A DNA stretch of 64,000 nucleotides from positions 4,072,001 to 4,136,000 of the forward strand of contig NC_091935.1 of NCBI RefSeq assembly GCF_041260155.1, given 5' to 3'. Both the position numbers and the translations under genes were made by a program. The notes under the pieces were generated by a model, which saw only the letters and a program-made list of their open reading frames with translations, had not been told where the DNA came from and ran no database searches. The stretch's first letter is position 1, and each line of letters begins with the position of its first letter. Origin of the DNA: Ptychodera flava. Lineage: Eukaryota; Hemichordata; Enteropneusta; Ptychoderidae. Below are positions 23,945-35,624 of the stretch, piece after piece.

Positions 23945-23951
23945 TTTTATT
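23945..23951 (-). promoter_or_regulatory. Candidate poly(A) signal of the P2X7-ballast gene
   Basis: AATAAA on the minus strand (TTTATT on plus), about 255 bp past the stop codon of the gene at 24205-25609. Chosen only by position; other A-rich hexamers nearby could serve. Confidence 0.3.
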
Positions 23952-24204
23952 CCCTGTTACTGAGATACACAGTATTCAGCTTGTCAACATTGCCAGTATA
24001 TGAATAGACTACTTGTTATTGTTGACAAGTGTATTTCAGTCCTGACTAAAATTCAAATGTAAACAACATTGAATAGAACAAGAATATAAACTTGATGTGA
24101 CAATCAAAATACACCAGTGAAAAAAGCATCAAAAGTAAAGCTACTGTCCTGTCAAATATCAACAAATAGAATGTTGCAACAAGTACATGTAGCTAGATCA
24201 TACA

Positions 24205-25609
24205 CTACTCTAGACGAGATGGATGAAATCCTGTGTACTGGCCATAGGGATCTGGATAGCGATCCCTTATAGCCCAAACACAACAACTAGGTATAACACA
24301 TCTGTTGCCAGCACCAAGACGTCCATGTTGCCACACAATGAATTGCCTATAAGCTGCATAGCGATTAGATTTACTCAGGTCGTCTTCATCATCCATAGCC
24401 AATGTGTCATTCCTATATGCCCTAGCAATGGCAAGAATCAGCTCATTCAATACAACAACTTGAAACTCCTGGAAGAAGAAAAAAGCTTTTGCTATACAAT
24501 TTTGGTATGTAATACATACACAGTATACACCACACAGAGAGAATGAAATAAGAAATCAATTTCATTATATTTAGTAACTCTTATTGTGAAAATTATTCTA
24601 AATTGCTTGTTTTCATATGGTGTTACTCAATTCTGCAGCAAAAATGTACCAATGTTCTCTAAATGTTTTATTGACACATGTAGACTTGTAGGCTTACTGA
24701 ATGTTTGATCATATTTCTGTTTGTTTTGAATATATGAAACTTACTTCCAGCCTTGATACACAGTGAGGTGGGAGTCTCTTACAGCAAAGTCTTTCCCTCT
24801 CTGTTGGCATTTGCCTACAGTTGCCACAGATACACCAGTCAGGTTTGCCTGCTTGAGGTGGTGGATGGTATCCACCAGACTTGTGTTCAGTTGGTTCCAA
24901 AAGATTAAAAACCAAGCCTGGTTGCTGATCACCATTTTCAGAACAAGATCTTTTAACTGATCCTTTTTCATGTTATTTTCTTGTCTCCAGATTGAATAGA
25001 GAAATAAATGGTCATTTCAAACATGAAAAAACTCTGCAGTATTGATGACATTGGGAATTAAATTATGGCAATAATGAACAAATGCAGTTGTTCAATATTT
25101 AACTTGTATAATCTAAAACATCTCCAGAAACAAGTTACCTTTCCAGTCCCCATTTACAGAATTTGAATACATCAAAACTTGACTGAACTGCACATGTCTT
25201 TTCACAGTTTTAATCTAAGAAAAACTTGTCTCCAAAAAGCAGGCCCTTCTGAATGAGAATTTCTCTTGTCTTTGAAAAATACCAGCTATCAGTATTGAGA
25301 CATGGATATAGCTAACATGTAAAACTTCATGGCCTGCATCCAGTCTGATGTATTATGTTTGTTCACCGAGGAAGATATCTGCAGACAGGTACTTACTGTA
25401 ATCCTTTGTTTTCTCTGGGCCAAGAGATCTTCTGTGCCTTCTTGGAAAGTTGCCTGTTGTACTACCCTTTGTCTTTGTCTGACTTGTCCACTTCTATTTC
25501 CAGCTGTCAACCTGTGTCCTCTCCCTCTCCCTCTACCTCTACCTCTTTGTCTTCTCCCCCCTCTGCAGTTAAGATTTTCTTCTTCAGAGTCTGAGGTAGC
25601 ACTTGACAT
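24205..25609 (-). CDS. Stand-alone P2X7 ballast (cytoplasmic) domain protein
   Basis: Three exons on the minus strand, about 218 residues, all joins in phase 0. Exon 1 (25397-25609): [15 protein letters not shown], an Arg/Gly-rich stretch ([10 protein letters not shown]), then a Gln/Arg-rich linker. Exon 2 (24745-24924): [36 protein letters not shown]. Exon 3 (24205-24468): [62 protein letters not shown]. The 'WC-CG-C--MPT--E--CC' cluster followed by 'YR--AYRQF--W-HG-LG--NR--IPSC---IR--FPD---YTGF' is the ballast domain of vertebrate P2X7, which binds zinc and guanine nucleotide at the C-terminus of the channel. No P2X transmembrane or ectodomain is encoded here, so this is a soluble single-domain protein, as reported for many invertebrates. 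The RG-rich start could bind RNA (inference). The acceptor of exon 2 is the least certain point. Confidence 0.8.
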
Positions 25610-28170
25610 GCTGACCTGCCATTAAATAATATTCATTGACAATGAAAAAGCGTTTAACACTGAAATTACTCAATTTTTCATCAAGAACATTTTCCATGAA
25701 AAATATCTGTGGCGTGATGCAATCAAAATAGCACTACTCTCAGTCCCACAAGCTGTAGTCTGAGATGGCAGTTGACCATCAGCATGAACGTGGACCCTCT
25801 TTATGGTCTGTGATTGATGTAGCAAACAATCAGTCAAGCATGTTCCCATGCCATAATAATATGGAACCTGTAATATGTGTAACAGGCATGGTTTTGTTCA
25901 TAAGCAAAGAGACGACGGTCTAGTCTCATCTACCTCAATCGAGCCTGTCTGTCAGGCAGCTACCGGTCGCCAGCAGTGGCGGGTAAATAGAGTAACTGAA
26001 CTCGACAAAAGCTGTCAAATAAATTTAGCGTGCGAAATTCACGTTCTTGTCAAAATATAATGAAAAAGGAACGCATAACACAACGGGGAGAGGATTGTGT
26101 ACAGAGAGGGAAGCGCTCTCGGAAACGGTTGTATATATGCATGCGGTAGCAGAAAATTTGTGTTCAATCTCGTCTGGATCTGTACGGTGATCCACGAGAT
26201 GCCGTACCACATTCGTCGCTGATGTATTGATGAGAAAAATCATTCGCACAGCTTTACTTTTTATCACATTATTACACTACATTCCCGAAGCATCCAGAGA
26301 TGTCGGCTGGTTGTGAGCTCGGTCGATGCCCGTCACGGCTATGTCGGCCAGTGGGACCGTCGGCCAGGGGGCACGGTTACTTCTGGCCACTTTCAAAGTT
26401 TCGTCATGTATAACAGACTAGTGCATTTCCATTCTCATGAAGTACAAACATCATTATTAGTGTACGCCTTGTACACACATGCGATCTTGAAATATTGATT
26501 CCACACTTTCTTTTATTCTGTTTATGGCTTGGATATGATAACAATAACATTCAGAAAACAGCGAGCGCGTGGTCCATGCTGAACACGTATTTACTTACGT
26601 GTTTCTGCGGATCGCCCGCGTACGATCGATCGAAACATCGTTTAATTACAGAACATCGTAGGTTAAAGTTTCTTTCATCAGACTGTGTGGAAGTTGTCAT
26701 CGTTTACGGTTTAGTTAGAATTACATCTACTTGCCGCCGCGACTGGCCTAGCTGGTTAAATTTCCGACAACTCCGACCGGGCAAGCTCATCTCATGATCT
26801 CATTCTTACAAGCCGCGCCGACTACTCCGACTGGCCGAGCTCACATCAGGCCGACTTTCTCGTATTCTTTTCGAAACATAACGAAGCGAAGAAAGTTTGG
26901 CAAATGAAAACTTTACTATGAATTATTCATTACTTACTTCAAGTTCCGCCATTGTTGCATCAATATTATTGCTGTTCGAGTCTCGTGTACAACTTCTCAG
27001 GGAGAGAGAGGGGATCATTGACGTCATCAATCTTGGCGGTCTTGATCACGTGTACAGCAGAAAATCCCAATGTTTTTGTTTTGAAAGTTTGTTTACAAAA
27101 CAGCTTTTCTAAGCGGCCGAAACGTATCAAAATGAACGAGTTTGTGTGCCGGGATTGGCGAGAGGTCTATCTAAGAAGAGTACTTCACCTTAGTATGGCC
27201 TATTAGCTGTAGTTTTACAAAAAATAATTGACAATTTTGATCCATATTGCAACTTTAAGAATACTGTAAAATGACGCTTGAATTTACGAAAAATATTTAA
27301 GGCTGATAGGCTTTTAAATACGAAACTTCTTGTTACCGTTACCAGTCTTAAAATATTTTAGCTCAGTTATAAATGAGAAGATTACATGAAAGTGTGTCAT
27401 GTCGGATAAAACTAGGTCAGTGATATGTAAATATCAGTCACAGAGTAAGTGATCTGCAGTTCCTCAAATTTGAACTCTGTATTTAATCGGAATAATTTCA
27501 CGTAACTGAGTGAGGAGGAGCACGGCTGTATTTTTGATACCATGTCAGCCAGACATTTTCACAGTTGATGAACTTCTGTCTCGGTGAAGGCACTTTGTGA
27601 TCTGCCCGTTGCCATTGGTTACTGAGCAAGGGCAAGGTCTGTGGGTTTGAATCTGCCGACCAAAGGCCATCTGGTGAAGCATACGCGTAGAAAAGAAAGT
27701 GAACGTTGAAGATTATTTGTCGCCCTCTGCAAACACCCCTATTCAACCTATCGTCATTCGTTTTTGTTTGCAATGGCATCCTGTATGGAAATGAGGGGGA
27801 CAGTCGCTATAACATTTTATAGTATTCTATTTTCTTATCATTTTGTTCTAGAAAACGATAATTTTTTTTCTCTTCCCTGAAGTTTGTTGAAGTAGGATAA
27901 TTTCACCTTACAAGAACGCTGCGCTGTGTAAAATGTGCAGTGTCATTTCTTATGCACAAACAAATTGTAATCCAAAGGTGAATTCATTTGTCAAAATAAC
28001 ATTGGTGATTATGCGCATAAAGGTAGCGTTGACACGTTTGAACACCGTGCGTTCCAATTGATTTTGCGAGTAGAATAGAAATAATATGGCACAAACACTA
28101 CAGAAATGGGAGAAAATAATCATCAAAACCTACATGTCAAGATTGAAAGTGGGCTAGTTTCACAACCAAA
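25610..28170. other. Upstream of the P2X7-ballast gene; CpG-richer, no gene recognised
   Basis: About 25.9-27.2 kb is richer in CpG than the surroundings and may include promoters, but no core motif was fixed. Frames at 26495-26797, 26897-27206 and 27498-27779 carry no recognisable domain. Confidence 0.3.
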
Positions 28171-28380
28171 CACGATTGGAACTAATTTGGGATAATTGGA
28201 TGGTGAAGTAATGTCTTTTTAATCTGCAAATGTAAGGTCATCTGCTTTTGTTTTTAAATTATACTCTTGTTTTTATGAGTAATTTGTAATACTGCAATAT
28301 TTAGCTATATGGCACTTAACACTTTTGAGAAATTTGAAAAATATTAAATCAAATTATCCCAAATTTAGTTCCAATCGTGT
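28171..28380. mobile_element. Short inverted-repeat element
   Basis: Arms of about 28 bp (CACGATTGGAACTAATTTGG and continuing) at 28171-28198 and 28352-28380, nearly identical (one base gap), around about 150 bp of AT-rich sequence. Looks like a MITE; the true ends and target duplication are not clear. Confidence 0.55.
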
Positions 28381-28389
28381 TACCAATGA

Positions 28390-29821
28390 AATGTTTACAA
28401 CCAAAATGAATTTATTTGCAGCTAGACACAAAGATGTTCTAATCGTGTCCACGTTTTTTTTCTTTTGCTTTTATCTTAGTTTGTCTCTTCATTTGAACTT
28501 GGTCTTTGCAATTATTCATTTGAATTTGCAGCGGAGTTTCCTTTGTAAAGCGAAATGGATGAACTTAATAAATATGACTACTAGAGTTGGTATTACATCG
28601 AGACAAAAATCACTGCGGTACTGGTGTCTACAATTAAGCCATGGATATCTTACTCGATCGTGAACACGCCATATTGCCAAAAACATAAAATGGGTTGGAT
28701 ATTTGTAACGTATTTTGCGGTCCATCAAATTGATGCGTCCGCAAAAAGGTGATTGCGTCACAGTCACGGTAAAGGTGGCACATAAGATACGGATTTACAA
28801 CTAATTCAGAAGCAGTTTTCATGCACGAGAACTATAAAGGGGCAATTGGTTTCAAAATCTGTCCAACCACATGACTTGTATCGATCGCGAACAATAGCTT
28901 CCTATTGTACAGGAACGGATTATTCGCGATAGAAATTTCTTCCAATTTTTTCAACAAACAACGCGGGGAAAAAGGGAAACAACAATTGATATGAAAATCG
29001 GGCGCTTTTATTGGTTAAAAAAAACAATAAAAGTGAAAAAAGTGGCGGGTGGGATGCAATATTGCATGATGGGAGGGGATGGTAGGACAAACAGCATTTT
29101 TTCTGCAGTGGGCATAGCATGCAAACTTTTCCAGGGATTTCACTCCTTCCCGGTTTACAGTTATGATAATGATTTTTCGCAAGGATGTGGAAATGAACGG
29201 CCATGGTCTTTGCATTTTTGTTTTTTGTTTTGTTTTCTTTTTTCCCCTTTTTTTTCATTATTCTTTGATCACCGCCTGCTGACTTCTAATGAACAATTCC
29301 TTAGTACCAGTGTTGGGGTACCTTTGCGGCACTCCGTGTTGCCTAACACTTTGGACTTCACGATTTCTGGGTTTCATTTCAAATTCTTAAAACTGCACTC
29401 AAACAGAACAACTTTCCAGTGGAAGTACACGCAGAAACCAAACTTACTCGACGAAGAAACTGTGTAAATTGACACGATGGAAGTAATGGCCGAGTGAGAG
29501 CATCCAATAAAATTATACCTTTGCAGCATAGACCCTTGTTCTCGATGGTCTTTGCTGGCTGACATAAAAACACATCACAGTTTATGATATAAAAGTTCGT
29601 ATCTGTTGGCTATACCTATGAATCAATATGGAATTCTTTTTCTGAATGGAAGATGGAATTTCGAAAGTGAAACTTTTATTAGGCTTGCAGAAGTAAAGAA
29701 ACAATACCGCGAAATAAGCCTTTAACAGTATGTCATAACGTGGAGATAGCACATAGTCGTCCTAGACCAAACAGAGAGTCCTTACTGGTCATCACGCTTA
29801 TCACGCGAAAGCCTTCGCGTC

Positions 29822-29882
<61 letters not shown>

Positions 29883-30880
29883 GAACAGAGATTCACCATG
29901 AAGAAAATAAAGAATTTTGACAAACATTAACCGTCTCAAAGCATTCAAATGACCAGAATCACACAATGCGACACATGAACTGACAGATTTATAGAGACTG
30001 ACTGACTGACTGGAACAAAAGAAATTGAAAATCATAAACAGGGTCGTCGCTCCATTTTTGGAAGGAAGCTATGGCCAGAAACGATTCTCGTTCTTTGCCT
30101 TAACATTTCGTTTCTGATCAGTTCTCTCTAACTGTTGGACTGGAGTATTCGAGCATGTCGGGTAATACCCCTAGCTGACAAGAACATTCCATATGGACAT
30201 ATCATTGGCAAAAGCTAAGACTTTGAAGGGGCAATCCTCAATCCCTGGTTTTCGGATTAGTTCAAACTGACATTTAAATGGTGTTAGCCCTTTGTTTTCC
30301 ATCGTAAATTTTATCAAGTCTGTCAATATGATGTTATCTAATAGGAGTTATCTTGTTCAGAGATTTCACTTATCAAATACAAAAAAATACGGAGACCAAC
30401 GAAAGCTTGACATGACGTGATTTTAATCAGTAATATACACTTTCTCCGATGTGCCATGGAGGTAGCATGCTACCTCCATGGATGTGCCAACTGAGGATTT
30501 GGAGTTTGTTTTTGTAAACCATAAACCAAGGATGGCATTCCGCATTTCGGCCATGAACAAATTCGACCTGTAAGTCTTTGCCTAGTCGGGCTTTTAAACT
30601 TGGACCGCGAGGATCTAGGTGGACTTACAAGCGTCAGAAGAAAAGGCTTTTGCGAGTATGGCTTCTAAACTTCGCACTTTGGCAAAAGTCTCTGTTGCTA
30701 TTTCACTATATATGTTTGTGCTGAAAATCCATGTGCACAGCTTAAAACACGTAAAATAGACCAATATAGTAGCGATGTCGCATATCCTCGACGCAGGAAG
30801 TGTATTTTCCAGGAGTTCTCCACATCAAGCGTGGTATGGCTTGTTCTTCAACGATCTACATTTTGGAAAGTTTGTCGCTT
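28390..30880. other. Non-coding region with a (CT)n tract
   Basis: A 158-codon frame at 28991-29467 (+) is low in complexity (Phe/Leu run) and overlaps frames of similar length on the other strand; not accepted as a gene. A small frame at 30658 (MASKLRTLAKVSVAISLYMF) looks like a signal peptide but ends after 33 residues. Confidence 0.3.
29826..29876. repeat. (CT)n microsatellite
   Basis: About 50 bp of pure CT dinucleotides. Confidence 0.95.
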
Positions 30881-30914
30881 CGGATAGTGTTTTGGGATTG
30901 TTAGTGTTGTGAAC

Positions 30915-31495
30915 TCCTTGGTTACCACTACACAGGAAGTTGATTGGGAATCTTGGACACTGGGATCGGTGCCCAATTCCATAGATGCTTATGGTCGTTA
31001 AACAAAGCCCGCAGAAAGGACTGTTCGAGTCATCGACGGGCAGTCTGACGAGAAATGTGTCTCACATCCAGACACTAACAGACTGAACTATAAAATCACA
31101 GAGGATCATGGGCGCCAGTGACTGGCCGTCACCAAGGTGGAATTTCGCATGAACACCTTAGAGAGTTCACAAAGTGTGTTTGAATTGGTCAAAGTTGCCG
31201 AAGACACCGTCAAAGAGTTCGGAATGCAGGGTCAACTAATTCTTGTAACCGTGACAGTGTCCCTCTACAGACATGTAGCTCCAGAGATTTTATATTTGAG
31301 ATAACAATATGACATCTGTAACGATGTAAATCTTGCTGCAGACGACATTCTGCTCTGGTCGTTCCCGCGCAAACTTCAGCAATGTTCCTTTGACGTCAGC
31401 GAAGCAATGTCACTTTTCCAAGTCAGTTTCGAAAGGGCAGCGGTCCTAATCAAGAACGAGTTCGGTCGGTGCCGCTGGCAACGATTGTAAAACGT
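30915..31495 (+). pseudogene. Interrupted protein-like frame, origin unknown
   Basis: One plus-strand frame reads protein-like for nearly 190 codons with several stops: EVDWESWTLGSVPNSIDAYG, then ERTVRVIDGQSDEKCVSHPD, EFRMNTLESSQSVFELVKVA, GQLILVTVTVSLYRHVAPEI, and SEAMSLFQVSFERAAVLIKN. Amino-acid composition and codon endings look coding and the region is less AT-rich than its flanks. I cannot match it to a family. It could be a dead gene or transposon, exons plus introns read through, or chance. Confidence 0.22.
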
Positions 31496-31499
31496 TAGC

Positions 31500-34400
31500 T
31501 TTGAGAACGTCAACTCACGGAAAGAGGGATCTTTTCAGAGAGAGTTAGCTAAAGGCCTATTAAGGGGTGTTAAGAAGTTAAACGACAAAGGGACAACACC
31601 TTGATAAAGATCGTACAATGACGATGTTAACAGTGTTTGAGGAGTCCTCACAATGGACGGTATAGTGACCGTCTACAATGCCAGATATAGATACACTCTC
31701 TGCCTCTATTGTTCCTATTCTTCATGTTGACAACTGTATGGTTTCACCCTGGCGCCAAATAATGGCTTGGCTTTTTTAAAGTGTCTCCGTTTCTTGTCTG
31801 CGACATTCCCTTCAATGTGAGGTTATTCTCTTTTTTCGATTTTCTTCCATTCACATGAAACCCAAATTGTTACAACACAGAGCGAATAGAGTGTTCGCAC
31901 CAAACGTTTTTTTTAAAAAAACGTGTTTCTCTCTCAAAAGACCCGCTTCCTCTCTCTCTAAGGCTTCTCAGTCAGTTTACATCAAAATAAGTGACAAAAA
32001 TATATTTGGACGTCACTATCTCCAAAGTTATCCCCGTTGGAAAAGACTTTACAAGATACTCAGGACCGCTAGACAAACAACCGTAACTTCTTGTCACAAC
32101 ACCACAAGAGTCTTTGGACCACTGCGTGTGGTCGTTTTATTATTATTTGGTCACCATCTTCGTTGTCATATTTCAATTATTTTAATTTAGGTCGAATTCG
32201 CGGAAATATGGCATTACAATATTCAAATCATGCATACTCTGTTCATTTTAGAATCCATGGTCTTGTTAAACACTGCTGATATCATTTTATGTGATCTTGG
32301 ACCACGATGAACGGTATGTAACTCTATGACCTGAGGACAGTTTTACCCCCCCCCCCCAAAAAAAAAAAAAAATCTTCACAGATAGTTTCCTTTAGTGGAC
32401 ATAAGATAATGAGCATCTTGCCCGAAGTAACGCTATCAGGTAACTCTCATACATGTATTTCGCATTTTAAGACGTCCTGGTCATTTACTGAAAGTCAATA
32501 TTTGACCATGCACCCTCCGCAATCCACGATTTGACGCACTTTCTCTCACGATATTAGGTATTGCAGATATTCCCAAGGCGTTGTTCGTGAAACGCTATTC
32601 ACATCGTCAGAGTCGCAAAGAAGTTGTTCCAATGTCGAAAAGACATGACGACTAGTTTTCTTTCTAGGTGTGGAACGACAAAAGTGGCAGATTGAAGTAC
32701 CTTCCGCCGCCGTACATCCCCACAAAGAAGCACTTAAAATAACTATAAATCAAAAAAGATAAAGATAAAGCTTGGTCGGAAATCAACGTGAACCCACGGT
32801 TCCCGGTCCCTTGAATACCTGCCTGTTCGAATTCAGCCATCCACGTCATCCGCTTTGATGTAGGAATCACCTTCGCATTTGACCATTTTAGAGGAGAATA
32901 CCAAGGTGTTGTCCGCGGACAATGGACAAGCTCTTTCAGGTTCTTGTACTTGTGGGCAACCAGAAAAAAAGGTGTCAAAGCTGATACAGAGGAACTTCTA
33001 TGCCACCCATGTTGTGAAAAGGGGAATTATTTCCACGGACTTGCACCTTGTTATCGTAATTTAATCATCGAATTCTGGGTTCGGCAATTTGTCAATTTCA
33101 CAACTAATGAACGAAAGCCTCGAATCGGTCGCTCCGACTTTTTTTTCACTTCCAACAATACCTTGATGACTTCCCCACAAACAACAACAAAATGAAGCAC
33201 AAGTTTGGATGGTCACCCACTCAGTGTTCTAATGATGGATTGGAAGACAGAAGATCGCCATCACTGACCCTTTCGTCGTTAGCTTTCCGAAAAGTTTTGA
33301 CAGGTATCATTTCGCAAGTCAGCACTATCATCTTGGACAGTCACGTCATACAAATAAATATTTGATCTGGGGCGCTGATGAATGGAATTTGAGCATGGGA
33401 GTTTATTAAGTGCACTTGTACTGATTTGAGATTTATTGTATTATAATTTCCATGATTAAGTATTTATAAGATTTCCCCACGTTTCAAATCCGATATATTG
33501 TTATGTTCCGAAATATACACCAAACTGAAACACGGCAGCTGCTAGTTTATATCTTGTCAAAGACAAAATATTTTTCCAGCTTCATCGATATTGTGTGAAA
33601 TGGTCAGAGTATGAGAAATGATCGCGGCCAAGTGGACCGGTATGATGAAGCCATTAGAAAGAGGGCACTTCATTTCCCATGTGTGTTGACATTAGCATAA
33701 TACGAATTGTGAGGGTTTACTGCCTTTCTCGCCTGCCCATTCAGTGTTGATTGCAGTTTTCATGGAGGCAACCTTGGTGGTCATGTGCCTGGCACCACTA
33801 CTATACACAAATGGCGCTGGTCAGTCCGTGTAACGGCAATGCGTCAGACGTCCTATTGACCGCATCCAATCCAATTACTGCTGATTAACACCACAATGGT
33901 ATCACAACATATCATCGTAAATCTCCCAATCGACCAGGTGACTAAAAGGGGCGGCCTTTCGCTTGCACCAGACAAAAGGGCCAGCGCAGCTGGACCAATG
34001 GGAATCGCCCACTACAAATTAGTTTCGACCACTTGTCAGGTTTTTTCTGGATGTATTTGGTCAAGAGATGCAAAGAAATTTTATACACAACTCGGTGAAG
34101 CACTGTCAGCGTTGAACCGTTCGGTTTACAGCTCGCCCACCTGTAGCAAGAACTTGAGTTTTGTGCACCACTACAATCAACATTATTTTGTAATCTCAAG
34201 GAATTGTTAACGCCGATTTCCACGCCAAGACCTACAGACATCCGCTGTCGTTGAAACCACTAGGGTTAATCTCGTTTTGCTTGTGGCTTCGGATATTTTT
34301 TCCATCGGTAATTATCTATTTCCTCCTCGATAGCATTGTCAAGGAATCAGAAACATATTGTATTGTGAGTAATTTTAGGATAGAACTTGATTTACGACAA

Positions 34401-34652
34401 TATTGTTTTACTTGTTATAACTAAGATATAGCCAATATGTTTTAAATGAGAGTTACTTATATTTGATCGTAGATTTTTTCTCGAACGTTTTGAAATTCTT
34501 ATGATGAAGTTCACAAAAACCCAGAGATAACATGCTCGACCTGTCTATCTTACCATTTATGCACTCTGCTTCACTTTTCAAAAGTAGAAGAAAGTGTCAA
34601 AGTCGAGGGTTATTATTATTTTGTTTTCATTTTTTTCCCATTTTTTTTTCAG
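31500..34652. other. Gene-free stretch upstream of the DAN-type gene
   Basis: Several medium frames (31855-32190, 32664-32978, 33896-34210) overlap frames on the other strand and show no domain. A C/A homopolymer junction lies near 32347-32372. The 5' UTR exon(s) and promoter of the DAN-family gene are expected here but not located. Confidence 0.3.
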
Positions 34653-34733
34653 AGATCCACCGCCTTTCATTTTGACGGCCTTGAAGATCGCAGAAACTGA
34701 CTGCTCCACCTAAAGCTTCGCCGAATTCACACA
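34653..34733 (+). promoter_or_regulatory. 5' UTR end of the DAN-family gene, after a strong acceptor
   Basis: A long pyrimidine tract ending TTTTTTTTTCAG at 34652 is a good 3' splice site 81 bp before the start codon. This suggests that the coding sequence sits in the second exon with a non-coding first exon upstream. Confidence 0.45.
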
Positions 34734-35624
34734 ATGACACAGCTCGCCGTCTTCATCCTCCTGGCACTCACCATGTGCAACGGTGTGCATCCCTGGTCAA
34801 TACAGCAGTTGACAATGATGTCAGTCGAGAGAGTACACCAGAAACAAGGGACAACGGAGGACTCTGTCCTGAAAAAGACCGCCGTTGAAGCCGACGAAGA
34901 CAACGGGGAGACATCGATCGACGGCTTGGACCAACGATTCGACGTAGACGGGCCGCAGTTGACAGGAGCTTACGACAGTGACCGCCATGGACACAGTGGA
35001 CATCATAGAATAACCAGTGACGCTAATAGTCTACCAATATCGCTCCTACACAGATTGTCTCCTAAGAAGAAACACGAACGCAAAGATGCGAGAGAGTTCG
35101 ACATTTTCAGTGGCGATTATGACGAAAATAACGAAGGAGATAGGGTTGACGACGAAGACGACGAGGTAGGACAAGTTCAAAGAGACTGGCCCAGAAATCT
35201 GCAGCCGGGCGGCATGCACACGCCCAGTCTTTTCGATGATGACGGTGATTCTGGGGATGAGCAAGATGCCGGCCCCTTGCATCCATTTGCTTTCCTCCAA
35301 GCCGATGATGATGGAATAACCCTGCCTCTGAAGTCAAGAGAACTAAAAAGAGATTGGTGTTTCGCAGCAGTTGTCGAGCAAAAGATCGAGCAAGCTGGAT
35401 GCGTTAGTGTCTACGTTAAGAACAGAATGTGTTACGGACAGTGCATGTCGTTCTTCGTACCGAGAAATGATCACGGGGATTTTGAATCTTGCAGTTACTG
35501 CACGCCGACAAAGGCGAGGGTGGAAATCGTTACCCTGACTTGCCCTGGGCAAGCAAACAGAGTGAAAAAAGTCGACATTATCGAGGAATGTGGCTGCAGG
35601 CCGTGCGGTCACAATTACATCTAA
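34734..35624 (+). CDS. DAN-family cystine-knot secreted protein (BMP/Nodal antagonist type)
   Basis: 296 residues in one uninterrupted exon; the start has A at -3. Residues 1-20 are a signal peptide (MTQLAVFILLALTMCNGVHP). Residues 35-200 are a long, low-complexity, acidic region (runs such as DDEDDEV) with a basic KKKHERK at 111-117 that could be a processing site. Residues 208-291 form the C-terminal cystine knot: Cys209, 223, 233, 237, 253, 256, 270, 286, 288 and 291, with MCYGQCMSFFVPR, SCSYCTPTKA and EIVTLTCPGQ. Spacing matches the DAN family; CYGQC-SF--PR is like gremlin, while the WC start, EIVTL-CPG and the CGCRPCG end are like NBL1/DAN. Members bind and block BMP or Nodal ligands outside the cell. 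Family assignment is firm, subfamily is not; the acidic N-terminal region is much longer than in vertebrate NBL1 or gremlin. Confidence 0.85.
   Translation: MTQLAVFILLALTMCNGVHPWSIQQLTMMSVERVHQKQGTTEDSVLKKTAVEADEDNGETSIDGLDQRFDVDGPQLTGAYDSDRHGHSGHHRITSDANSLPISLLHRLSPKKKHERKDAREFDIFSGDYDENNEGDRVDDEDDEVGQVQRDWPRNLQPGGMHTPSLFDDDGDSGDEQDAGPLHPFAFLQADDDGITLPLKSRELKRDWCFAAVVEQKIEQAGCVSVYVKNRMCYGQCMSFFVPRNDHGDFESCSYCTPTKARVEIVTLTCPGQANRVKKVDIIEECGCRPCGHNYI

Noticed and set aside
28991-29467. 158-codon plus-strand frame
   Set aside because: Low-complexity Phe/Leu-rich stretch with competing frames on the other strand and no family match.
29826-29876. (CT)n tract considered as a GAGA-type regulatory element
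   Set aside because: A plain microsatellite with no gene start nearby to support regulation.
33896-34241. Opposed 100-codon frames upstream of the DAN-type gene
   Set aside because: Each is the shadow of the other and neither has a recognisable motif; probably promoter-proximal non-coding DNA.
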